Shown: positions 1 to 5,233 of the stretch, piece after piece | Layout of the letters: every line of letters begins with the position of its first letter | Numbering within the stretch: position 1 is the first letter of the stretch | Assembly: GCA_021767885.1 (NCBI GenBank) | Contig: JAASSM010000040.1 | Span: 1 to 8,829 of the forward strand | Source of the DNA: a bacterium | Lineage (GTDB): Bacteria > Krumholzibacteriota > Krumholzibacteria > LZORAL124-64-63 | Reading direction: 5' to 3' | DNA: 8,829 nt | Made by a program: the position numbers and the translations under genes | Notes under the pieces: generated by a model | Database searches by the model: none | What the model was told of the DNA's origin: nothing | Seen by the model: only the letters and a program-made list of their open reading frames with translations

Positions 1-205
1 CCACCTCCTCCACCCACGGCGGGCCGATGGGGTCGTCCGGCTGGCCCTCCGTGCGCAGGGAAAGCAGGAGCTGCTCGTCCAGCCAGCGCCACTCGCCCTC
101 GAGCACCTCGTCGGCGATCTGCACGAAGGCCATCACCGCCAGGCCGAGGACGGCCAGCGCCGTCAGGCGCTTCAGGCGCCCGTGGGAAGGTCGGCCTTCT
201 GCCAT
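1..205 (-). CDS. PAP2-family membrane phosphatase, N-terminal fragment (cut by window edge)
   Basis: Only the first 68 codons are present; the gene continues past base 1. Reading from the ATG at 205-203, a basic N-terminus (residues 1-13) leads into a hydrophobic segment (about 14-30, LTALAVLGLAVMAFVQI). Then come ADEVLEGE (31-38) and DDPIGPPW (57-64). This order (membrane helix, 'ADEVLEGE', 'DPIGPPW') is what I recall at the start of PAP2-superfamily phosphatases, which act on lipid phosphates or pyrophosphates at the membrane. The catalytic motifs would lie outside the window, so activity cannot be judged. The start overlaps the last 34 bases of the upstream rhodanese in another frame. GGCGGA sits 8 nt before the ATG. 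An internal ATG at codon 25 would destroy the first membrane helix and is less likely. Family call is from a short fragment and is moderately sure. Confidence 0.66.
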   Translation of the reverse strand, partial: MAEGRPSHGRLKRLTALAVLGLAVMAFVQIADEVLEGEWRWLDEQLLLSLRTEGQPDDPIGPPWVEEV

Positions 206-492
206 GCGTCGTATCCGCCGGCCACCACCTTGGCGTTCATGAAGCCCCGGTCCATGTACTCGGCCGCCACCCGGGCGGCGCTCGCGTCGTTGGGTCAATT
301 GCAGTAGAAGATGAGCTCGCGGACGCGGTCGAGCTGGTCGGCCCGTTGCTCCAGTTCGGGCAGGGTGATGGCCGCTGGCACCGGGACGTCGCCGCACTTC
401 TCGCGGTCGTCGTAGGCACAGACGAGCACGGCGTCGTCCTGCTGGACCCGCTCGTGGGCCGTCTCGGGTTCGATGATCTGGGGCTGGGGCAT
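172..492 (-). CDS. Selenocysteine-containing single-domain rhodanese (UGA read through at residue 66)
   Basis: Predicted 106-residue sulfurtransferase-like protein: one rhodanese domain, no signal peptide, so cytoplasmic. The ATG at 492-490 has a strong ribosome site (GAAGGAG, 499-505). Residues 21-33 read AVLVCAYDDREKC and 59-65 read ELIFYCN. A TGA (295-297) follows. The same frame then gives PNDASAARVAAEYMDRGF and AKVVAGGYDAWQKADLP before a second TGA at 172-174. The part after the TGA is the expected C-terminal half of a rhodanese (PNxASAARVA helix, GGxxAW motif), so the true product spans the TGA. Cysteine homologues of this subgroup have YCxCPNEA, so Sec66 would replace the second Cys, two residues after the catalytic-position Cys64, giving a C-x-U pair. 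Selenocysteine rhodaneses have been reported in bacterial selenoproteome surveys. A nonsense mutation or sequencing error is the alternative. The exact substrate is unknown; persulfide or selenide transfer is possible. It overlaps the downstream PAP2 gene. Confidence 0.85.
258..287 (-). promoter_or_regulatory. SECIS-like stem-loop just downstream of the UGA
   Basis: In the minus-strand mRNA, numbering the U of the UGA as 1, nucleotides 19-24 (GCCGCC) pair perfectly with 30-35 (GGCGGC) around the five-base loop CGGGU. A three-base bulge (AGC, 16-18) separates this from a lower helix: 15-36, 14-37, a 13/38 G-A mismatch, 12-39 and 11-40. Bacterial SECIS elements lie directly after the UGA inside the coding region, with an apical loop about 16-37 nt downstream and a G among its first two loop bases. 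Here the loop starts 21 nt after the UGA and its second base is G. The upper stem is on the window plus strand at 263-268 and 274-279. GC-rich DNA makes hairpins easily, so this is supportive and not proof. Confidence 0.55.
295..297 (-). other. In-frame UGA, probable selenocysteine codon
   Basis: This TGA is codon 66 of the rhodanese frame, between Y-C-N and P-N-D. In cysteine-containing relatives this position is normally Cys (TGC or TGT), one base different from TGA. Rhodanese-like sequence on both sides and a downstream hairpin support recoding over termination. The selenocysteine machinery genes (selA, selB, selC, selD) are not in this window. Confidence 0.8.
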
Positions 493-498
493 GTCGTG

Positions 499-505
499 CT
501 CCTTC
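499..505 (-). promoter_or_regulatory. Ribosome binding site of the rhodanese
   Basis: GAAGGAG on the minus strand, 6 nt before the ATG at 492-490. It fixes the start of the selenocysteine rhodanese and shows that the gene is actively translated from this codon, not a decayed remnant. Confidence 0.75.
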
Positions 506-674
506 CATGGTCCGTCTCGTCGTGATCGGGCTGCCGGCGGCGCCTCTTACCCACCGCTAGGGCGCGGGGGATGATCCCGCCAGCGGACCGGTCGCGGTTG
601 CCGCGGCCGGGGGTCGGGGGCGATCCTGGGGAGCAGACGGCACGGCTGCCGGTTCCGTGGCGGCTTCCACCACC

Positions 675-680
675 GGGAGG
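675..680 (+). promoter_or_regulatory. Ribosome binding site that decides the ABC-ATPase start
   Basis: GGGAGG lies 6 nt before a TTG at 687-689. The alternative upstream GTG at 657 has no comparable Shine-Dalgarno sequence in front of it. The TTG start gives an N-terminus beginning with MRDHDELLATLRRIDGRGY, which matches the usual length of this family before the conserved DGRGY. Confidence 0.6.
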
Positions 681-686
681 GACCTC

Positions 687-2459
687 TTGCGCGACCACGA
701 CGAACTCCTCGCCACGCTGCGCCGGATCGACGGCCGCGGCTACCGCGCCTATGGCGATCTGCGCGGCCCCTGGGACCTGAGCGCCCCGTTCCGGGAGCGG
801 GAGCCGGGTTCCAGCCCGGACGGCGCGCGGCCCTGTGTCCTGCAGGTGGACCACGTCCAGGGCGATCCCTTCGCCAGCCCCAGCCGCGTGCGCCTGCAGA
901 TCGCACCGCAGGCGGCGGCGCTGCCGCCGGCATGGCACGAGGGCGCCGACCGCGCCTTGGCCCTGCGCGATCTCCTCGCCCGGCAGCTGGACCGGGCCTG
1001 CCGTGCCGGCGCCTCGCGGCGTCGCGGCACCGGCCACAGCGGCGAGGTGGCCGTCGATGCGCCGGGCCAGGAGGTGCTCGAGACCTCCGCGGTGATCATC
1101 CGGCCGGGCGGTGGCCTGGAGGCCCGGCTCACCGTGGGCCTGCCCGCGCGCGGGCGGCGCATCGCCGGTGGCGAGGCGGCAGCGGTGCTCCTGGAGGCGT
1201 TGCCGGCGCTGGCCGCGGACGCGCTGGTGGCCGCGGCGCTGGATCATCAGGCGGTCTGGCGCCATGTCGTCACCGTGGAGGACGCGGCCACCCTGCGGCG
1301 GCGGTTGCCCGACCTCGGGCTCGTGGCCTTCCTGGCCGACGGCGCGGTGCTGCCGCGGCGCAGCGGCGTGGACCAGCGGCCGCTGCCGGCGGCCGCGGCC
1401 GTCCCGTTGCGGTCGCCGCGGTCGCTCCGGGTGACGGTGGATCTGCCCCACGCCGGAACGGTGACGGGCATGGGCATCCCGCGCGGCGTGACCCTGATCG
1501 TCGGGGGCGGCTACCACGGCAAGTCCACGCTCCTGCGGGCCATCGAGCGCGGGGTCTACGACCACGTCCCCGCGGACGGGCGCGAGCTCGTGGTCACCGA
1601 TCCGGCGGCCATGAAGATCCGCGCCGAGGATGGCCGCCGCGTGGAGGCGGTGGACATCTCCGGCTTCATCGGCGAGCTTCCGGGCGGCCGGACCACCACC
1701 GCCTTCCGCAGCGACGATGCCAGCGGCTCCACCTCCCAGGCCGCGGCGATCATGGAGGCCCTCGAGGCCGGGGCCACCGCACTGCTCATGGACGAGGACA
1801 CCTCGGCCACCAACATCCTCATCCGCGACGCGCGCATGCAGGCCCTGGTGGCGCCGGAGCACGAACCCATCACCCCGTTCGTGGACCGCGTCCGGCAGCT
1901 CTTCACCGGCCGCGGCATCTCCACCGTGCTCGTCCTCGGCGGTAGCGGCGACTACCTCGACGTGGCCGACACGGTGATCGCCATGCGCGAGTTCGTGCCC
2001 CACGAGGTGACCGCCGAGGCGCGCCGGGTGGCCGCCGATCATCCCACGCGCCGGGCCAACGAGGCGCCGGGGCCGCTCACGGCACCCCGGGCCCGGCACC
2101 CCGATCCCGCATCGCTGGATCCGCGGCGCGGCCGGCACGCGGTCCGGACCGCGGCCCGCGGCGTGCGCGCCATCGCGTTCGGTCGGCAGGAGATCGAGCT
2201 GGGGGCTCTCGAGCAGCTGGTCCATCCGGGGCAGGCGCGGGCCATCGGCGAGGCACTGGTGCTGGTGCGGGAACTGTGTGCGCGGGAGGGTGCGTCGGTG
2301 TCCGCGGCGCTGGCGACGGTGGCCGGGCGGATCGCGGCCGAGGGGCTGGATCTGCTCGCGCGCCGCGAGCCGCGGGGCGACCTCGCGGGATTCCGGTCCC
2401 TGGAGCTGGCCGGCGCCCTCGACCGTTTGCGGAGCCTGGTGATCCGCGACCCGCGCTGA
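687..2459 (+). CDS. ABC-class predicted ATPase (ABC_ATPase / MRB1590-like family)
   Basis: 590 residues from the TTG start; an in-frame GTG at 657 would add ten residues. The N-terminal domain carries the family signature DGRGYxAYxDLRG (about 14-26), followed by a long region ending near residue 260. The ATP-binding core has a Walker A loop GGGYHGKST (273-281), a SGSTSQAAAIMEALE stretch that fits the ABC signature position, Walker B with acidic residues LLMDEDTSATN (D369, E370, D371), and GGSGDYLDVAD (418-428). The C-terminal part (about 480-590) has the conserved AFGRQEIELGALEQLVHPGQARAIG block. All regions of the family are present and intact. No membrane segments are seen, so it is cytoplasmic and not a transporter. 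The trypanosome relative MRB1590 works in RNA editing; the bacterial role is not known to me, though nucleic-acid binding is suspected. It is transcribed alone, divergent from the rhodanese and convergent with the cytochrome. Confidence 0.92.
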   Translation: MRDHDELLATLRRIDGRGYRAYGDLRGPWDLSAPFREREPGSSPDGARPCVLQVDHVQGDPFASPSRVRLQIAPQAAALPPAWHEGADRALALRDLLARQLDRACRAGASRRRGTGHSGEVAVDAPGQEVLETSAVIIRPGGGLEARLTVGLPARGRRIAGGEAAAVLLEALPALAADALVAAALDHQAVWRHVVTVEDAATLRRRLPDLGLVAFLADGAVLPRRSGVDQRPLPAAAAVPLRSPRSLRVTVDLPHAGTVTGMGIPRGVTLIVGGGYHGKSTLLRAIERGVYDHVPADGRELVVTDPAAMKIRAEDGRRVEAVDISGFIGELPGGRTTTAFRSDDASGSTSQAAAIMEALEAGATALLMDEDTSATNILIRDARMQALVAPEHEPITPFVDRVRQLFTGRGISTVLVLGGSGDYLDVADTVIAMREFVPHEVTAEARRVAADHPTRRANEAPGPLTAPRARHPDPASLDPRRGRHAVRTAARGVRAIAFGRQEIELGALEQLVHPGQARAIGEALVLVRELCAREGASVSAALATVAGRIAAEGLDLLARREPRGDLAGFRSLELAGALDRLRSLVIRDPR

Positions 2460-2475
2460 CCGGCGGCCAGGCACA

Positions 2476-2508
2476 CGCGGGCCGCGCCGGAGGCCGGCGC
2501 GGCCCGCG
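2476..2508. terminator. Bidirectional terminator hairpin between convergent genes
   Basis: A perfect 15-bp inverted repeat: 2476-2490 pairs with 2494-2508 around the three-base loop AGG. It starts 17 nt after the stop codon of the ABC-ATPase and 28 nt after the end of the cytochrome gene on the other strand, so it can serve both. Neither side has a clear T-tract, which is common in very GC-rich genomes. Position and perfection are the evidence. Confidence 0.62.
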
Positions 2509-2535
2509 CGGAGTCGATCGTGGCGACGGGTGTCG

Positions 2536-2958
2536 CTAGCCCTCGACCTTCACGTGGCAGTCGTTGCACTTGACCGGCGCCGCGAAGGCGGCCTTGTCCT
2601 CGGCCTCCTTGGCCGCGTCCTTGTGGCAGCCGATGCAGGTCACGTGGTAGGGGTTCTTCTTGGTGCTCATCTGCGCGCAGTCGGGCACACCCTCCTCGGG
2701 ATCCTTGTGGCAGGACTGGCAGGATTCGACGCCCATCTCGGCCCAGTTGTCGATGGTCAGGCCCTCGCTGGTGTGGTGGCAGTCGGTGCAGGATCCGAAC
2801 TCGAAGTGGGCCGTGTGGGGGAACGGCACCGGGTCCTTCTTGTCGCCGCAGCCGGTGAGGATCATCTCATCGGGCATGTCGGCCGCCACGGCGACCATCG
2901 CGATGACGAACGTCAGGGCGGCGACACTCACCGCGAGACGCGCCAGGAACTTCTGCAT
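2536..2958 (-). CDS. Periplasmic tetrahaem cytochrome, cytochrome c3/c7-like
   Basis: 140-residue exported multihaem electron carrier. The ATG at 2958-2956 has AGAGGAGGG (2967-2975) 8 nt upstream; further upstream in-frame starts would put an unlikely leader before the signal peptide. Residues 1-25 form a Sec signal peptide (basic MQKFLAR, hydrophobic core, AVA cleavage site). Four haem c motifs follow: C57-TD-C60-H61, C80-QS-C83-H84, C108-IG-C111-H112 and C131-ND-C134-H135. The only other histidines are H48, H51, H62 and H105, giving exactly four distal ligands and so four bis-His haems, as in class III cytochromes. H48 and H51 lie in FPHTAHF, typical of this class. Two extra cysteines, C37 and C94, are not haem ligands. 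Likely low-potential electron transfer in the periplasm; its partner is not in the window. It has its own promoter region and shares a terminator with the ABC-ATPase. Confidence 0.9.
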   Translation of the reverse strand: MQKFLARLAVSVAALTFVIAMVAVAADMPDEMILTGCGDKKDPVPFPHTAHFEFGSCTDCHHTSEGLTIDNWAEMGVESCQSCHKDPEEGVPDCAQMSTKKNPYHVTCIGCHKDAAKEAEDKAAFAAPVKCNDCHVKVEG

Positions 2959-3060
2959 GGTGGGAACCCTCCTCTGAGGATGCGCTGGTTCACGGCCCCG
3001 TCCGTCCGGGTGCGAGTCCGGAGCCGACACGGGGTCGCATCGACATCCCGTGTCCCTGCA

Positions 3061-3090
3061 AGATTAGCGCCGCCTCCCCGGTCTTGACAA
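3061..3090 (-). promoter_or_regulatory. Possible sigma70-type promoter of the cytochrome gene
   Basis: On the minus strand, TTGTCA (3090-3085; five of six to the -35 consensus) is separated by 18 nt from TAATCT (3066-3061), a weak -10. Transcription would start near 3054, leaving a leader of about 95 nt before the cytochrome ATG. The same bases read TTGACA on the plus strand (3084-3089), but no -10 lies at the right distance that way. Confidence 0.35.
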
Positions 3091-3101
3091 GCCCTGGTCA
3101 T

Positions 3102-3118
3102 TTGAAAGTGCTTCTCAA
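3102..3118. promoter_or_regulatory. Fur/PerR-like operator palindrome
   Basis: The imperfect palindrome TTGAAAGTGCTTCTCAA has a 15-base core at 3103-3117 that matches the Fur 7-1-7 consensus (TGATAATGATTATCA) at 11 of 15 positions, including both TGA/TCA ends. It lies just upstream of the cytochrome promoter candidate and on the OsmC side of the intergenic region. Iron- or peroxide-dependent control of either gene would fit their functions. The match is by eye; the binding protein is unknown. Confidence 0.38.
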
Positions 3119-3455
3119 TACGATCAATTCCCGGGTCATCGCGCCTCCGGGGCTCGCGTTTCGCCATCCGGACGCGTCCGGGGATCTCCACGGGGTGCGC
3201 CGATCGGGCCCGCCCGCGCCCCCCGGGCCCCGCGGCGGCGCCACCGGACCGGGCCTGTTGATCCTGAACTCCAGCTCCAGCAACCTCTTCCGGCGCGAGG
3301 GCCCGGGTGGCGCGGATGTGGGAGGCGGCCCCATTTCCGCGCTCCCGGCCATGCGTAACGTGGAAGGACGAGGCCGCGCCACGCGGCGCCCGGCCTGCCT
3401 GGAAGGGCGGCGGCGCGGGCTGCAGAAACACGCGATCCGGAATGGAGGCGACGAC

Positions 3456-3887
3456 ATGGCGATCCATCGCGGCAAGGCCATCTGGGAAGGCGACCTGAAG
3501 CACGGTCAGGGGCGCGTGATGCTCCCGGACAGCGACGTGTCGATGCCCTACTCGGCGGCGGCCCGCTTCGAGGACGGCGACGGCACCTCCCCCGAGGCCC
3601 TCATCGGGGCGGCCCACGCCGGCTGCTTCTCCATGGCGCTGGCCAAGATGCTCGGGGACGCCGGCCACGAGCCGGCGCAGCTGCACACCGATGCCGAGGT
3701 GACCATCGAGAAGCGCGGCGCGGGCTTCGCCATCACCAGCATCCAGCTGCGATGCAGTGCGCGGGTCCCGGACATCGCCGAGGAGGAGTTCGGCCGCATC
3801 GCCGGCGAGGCGAAGGAGAACTGCCCGGTGTCACGGCTGGTCAAGGACGGCACGGCCATCGAGCTGGAACTCGATCTGGCGAGCTAG
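3456..3887 (+). CDS. osmC: OsmC/Ohr-family thiol peroxidase
   Basis: 143 residues, the full usual length. The ATG at 3456 follows TGGAGG (3443-3448) by 7 nt, and the protein opens MAIHRGKAIWEGDLKHGQG as OsmC proteins do. The catalytic set is complete: R37 in ARFEDGDGT, E48 in SPEALIGAAHAGCF, peroxidatic C57, and resolving C123 in ENCPVSR. OsmC and Ohr proteins are cytoplasmic dimers that reduce organic hydroperoxides by these two cysteines, usually recharged by lipoylated proteins. The sequence (AAHAGCFSMALA) resembles OsmC more than Ohr. The site-2 protease gene follows 80 bp downstream on the same strand, so co-transcription is possible. An inverted repeat (3886-3893 with 3923-3930, 29-nt loop) in the gap is too open to call a terminator. 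Confidence 0.93.
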   Translation: MAIHRGKAIWEGDLKHGQGRVMLPDSDVSMPYSAAARFEDGDGTSPEALIGAAHAGCFSMALAKMLGDAGHEPAQLHTDAEVTIEKRGAGFAITSIQLRCSARVPDIAEEEFGRIAGEAKENCPVSRLVKDGTAIELELDLAS

Positions 3888-3967
3888 CGGCCGCTGACGA
3901 GCTGAAACGCGGCCCGACGCACCGGCCGCTGCGGCGACACGCACACCCCGGATCGGCGGAGCGGACC

Positions 3968-5107
3968 ATGTTCAGGAAGCGCGTCCCCCTCTTCTCCATC
4001 TCCGGCTTCGAGGTGGCCCTGGATCCGAGCTGGTTCCTGCTGGCCATCCTCGTGGCCTGGAGCCTGTCCACCGGGTTCTTCCCCTACCGCGTCGAGGATC
4101 TCTCCACGGGCTTCTACTGGCTCATGGGCGTCCTCGGCGCGGTGGGCCTCTTCCTCTCGGTGATCCTGCACGAGCTGAGCCACTCGCTCATGGCGCGGCG
4201 CAGCGGCCTGCCCATGACGGGGATCACGCTCTTCCTCTTCGGCGGTCTGGCCGAGACCGGCGACGAGCCGTCCCGCGCGCGGGACGAGTTCCTCATCGCC
4301 GTGGTGGGGCCGCTGGTGAGCATCGCGCTGGGCATCGGCTTCCTGTTGCTGGGCAGCTGGTCCGCCGGCGGGGGCTGGCCCCGGCCCGTGGTCGCGGTGG
4401 TGGACTATCTGGGCGTGATCAACCTCTTCCTGGCGGCCTTCAACCTGGTGCCGGCCTACCCGCTGGACGGCGGCCGCATCCTGCGTTCCGCGCTATGGGC
4501 CTGGCGGGACGATCCCCGCTGGGCCACGCGCGTCGCCTCCCGCATCGGCCAGGGCTTCGGCGTGCTGCTGATCGCACTGGGCGTGGTCCGCATGTTTGCC
4601 GGCCAGCTCCTGGGCGGCGGCTGGCTGGTGCTGATCGGCCTGTTCCTGCGGCACGCGGCGACGGTGTCGTACCGGCAGCTGGTGGCCCGGCAGGCGCTGG
4701 GCGGCAAGCCGGTCTCCCGGTTCATGCGCACCGATCCGCTCGCGGTCTCCCCGGACACCACCGTCGCCCGCCTCGTGGCCGACGTCACCGCCCGCGGCCC
4801 GGACCGGGTCTTCCCCGTGGCCGACCGGGAGGGGCGACTGATGGGCTGCCTCTCCCGGCGCCGGGCCGAGGCGGTGGATCGTGACCGCCGGGCGGAGACC
4901 ACGGTGGCCGACCTCATGGACGGCTGCACCCACCGCAACAGCATCGCGCCGGACGCGGATGCCGCGGCGGCCCTGCAGACCATGGGGCGGCACCGCACCG
5001 ACCGGCTCCTGGTGGCCGAGAACGGCCGGCTCACCGGCACCGTCTCGCGTCGCGACCTCCTGGAGCATCTCACCGCCCGGGCGCGCGGGGGCCAGGCGAC
5101 CGTCTGA
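3968..5107 (+). CDS. Site-2 protease (M50 metalloprotease) with C-terminal CBS pair
   Basis: 379-residue integral membrane protein. The ATG at 3968 follows GGCGGAG (3955-3961). The N-terminus (VPLFSISGFEVALDPSWFLLAILVAWSL) is typical of CBS-linked site-2 proteases. The zinc motif HELSH is H68-E69-x-x-H72 within a membrane helix (53-75), and the third ligand lies in NLVPAYPLDGGR (159-170, D167). Further hydrophobic segments are at about 22-38, 107-130, 143-163 and 197-228. Two CBS modules follow, about 249-303 (PVSRFMRTDPLAVSPDTTVA) and 314-372 (VADLMDGCTHRNSIAPDADA); such pairs bind adenine nucleotides and can gate the protease. The usual role is intramembrane cleavage of an anti-sigma factor or other membrane regulator, but no such substrate is encoded nearby. 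All catalytic residues are present. Confidence 0.93.
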   Translation: MFRKRVPLFSISGFEVALDPSWFLLAILVAWSLSTGFFPYRVEDLSTGFYWLMGVLGAVGLFLSVILHELSHSLMARRSGLPMTGITLFLFGGLAETGDEPSRARDEFLIAVVGPLVSIALGIGFLLLGSWSAGGGWPRPVVAVVDYLGVINLFLAAFNLVPAYPLDGGRILRSALWAWRDDPRWATRVASRIGQGFGVLLIALGVVRMFAGQLLGGGWLVLIGLFLRHAATVSYRQLVARQALGGKPVSRFMRTDPLAVSPDTTVARLVADVTARGPDRVFPVADREGRLMGCLSRRRAEAVDRDRRAETTVADLMDGCTHRNSIAPDADAAAALQTMGRHRTDRLLVAENGRLTGTVSRRDLLEHLTARARGGQATV

Positions 5108-5131
5108 GCCCCGCGCGACCACGCCACCGGT

Positions 5132-5160
5132 CGGCGCCGCGCCACCGTCGTGGGGCGCCG
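5132..5160 (+). terminator. Probable terminator hairpin after the site-2 protease
   Basis: CGGCGCC (5132-5138) pairs with GGCGCCG (5154-5160). After a three-base bulge, CCAC (5142-5145) pairs with GTGG (5150-5153) around the loop CGTC. It begins 25 nt after the protease stop codon. There is no T-run after it, only TTCCCGTTG. It would separate the protease transcript from the kinase gene. Confidence 0.45.
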
Positions 5161-5167
5161 GTTCCCG

Positions 5168-5196
5168 TTGCATCCGTCCGCGTTTCCGGCTACAAC
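5168..5196 (+). promoter_or_regulatory. Possible promoter of the histidine kinase
   Basis: TTGCAT (5168-5173) and TACAAC (5191-5196, four of six to the -10 consensus) are exactly 17 nt apart, directly after the terminator-like hairpin and in the least GC-rich part of the gap. Transcription would begin near 5203, giving a short leader that contains GAGGAGG (5203-5209) and AGGAG (5218-5222). Confidence 0.42.
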
Positions 5197-5233
5197 CATC
5201 GCGAGGAGGTAGCAGCCAGGAGAAGTGACCGTC

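Larger units (their letters stand above)
2959..3455. other. 497-bp divergent intergenic region between cytochrome and OsmC
   Basis: No open frame here on either strand has a ribosome site plus recognisable protein sequence. The part near 3055-3120 is relatively AT-rich and holds the cytochrome promoter candidate and a Fur-like palindrome. The part from about 3180 to 3420 is extremely GC-rich, with runs such as the C/G tracts near 3215-3240, and I see no convincing promoter for OsmC in it. Either the OsmC promoter is far upstream near 3084 with a long leader, or it is of a type I cannot recognise. Confidence 0.5.

Noticed and set aside
295..492. Rhodanese as a complete 65-residue protein ending at the first TGA
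   Set aside because: It would lack half of the rhodanese fold, while the missing half follows immediately in the same frame.
564..580. Small hairpin GCGGG/CCCGC in the rhodanese/ATPase divergent gap
   Set aside because: Only 5 bp with a 7-nt loop; expected by chance in such GC-rich DNA and not next to a gene end.
598..627. TTGCCG ... GATCCT as a promoter for the ABC-ATPase
   Set aside because: Poor -10 match and a fully GC spacer; too weak to call.
932..1945. Plus-strand 337-codon frame inside the ABC-ATPase
   Set aside because: An arginine/glycine/alanine-rich out-of-frame shadow of the ATPase.
237..2474. Very long antisense open frame (745 codons) opposite the ABC-ATPase
   Set aside because: It is low-complexity (R, G, A, P, H rich), typical of GC-rich antisense frames, with no family resemblance; the plus-strand ATPase has all its motifs. 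Its tail shares DNA with the rhodanese in a different frame.
2959..3030. N-terminal extension of the cytochrome from an upstream start at 3030
   Set aside because: It would place 24 polar residues before a signal peptide that must be N-terminal; the ATG at 2958 has a strong ribosome site.
3084..3455. In-frame upstream extension of OsmC (124 extra residues)
   Set aside because: The extension is low-complexity, has no OsmC similarity and overlaps the Fur-like palindrome; the ATG at 3456 has a proper ribosome site and the normal family N-terminus.
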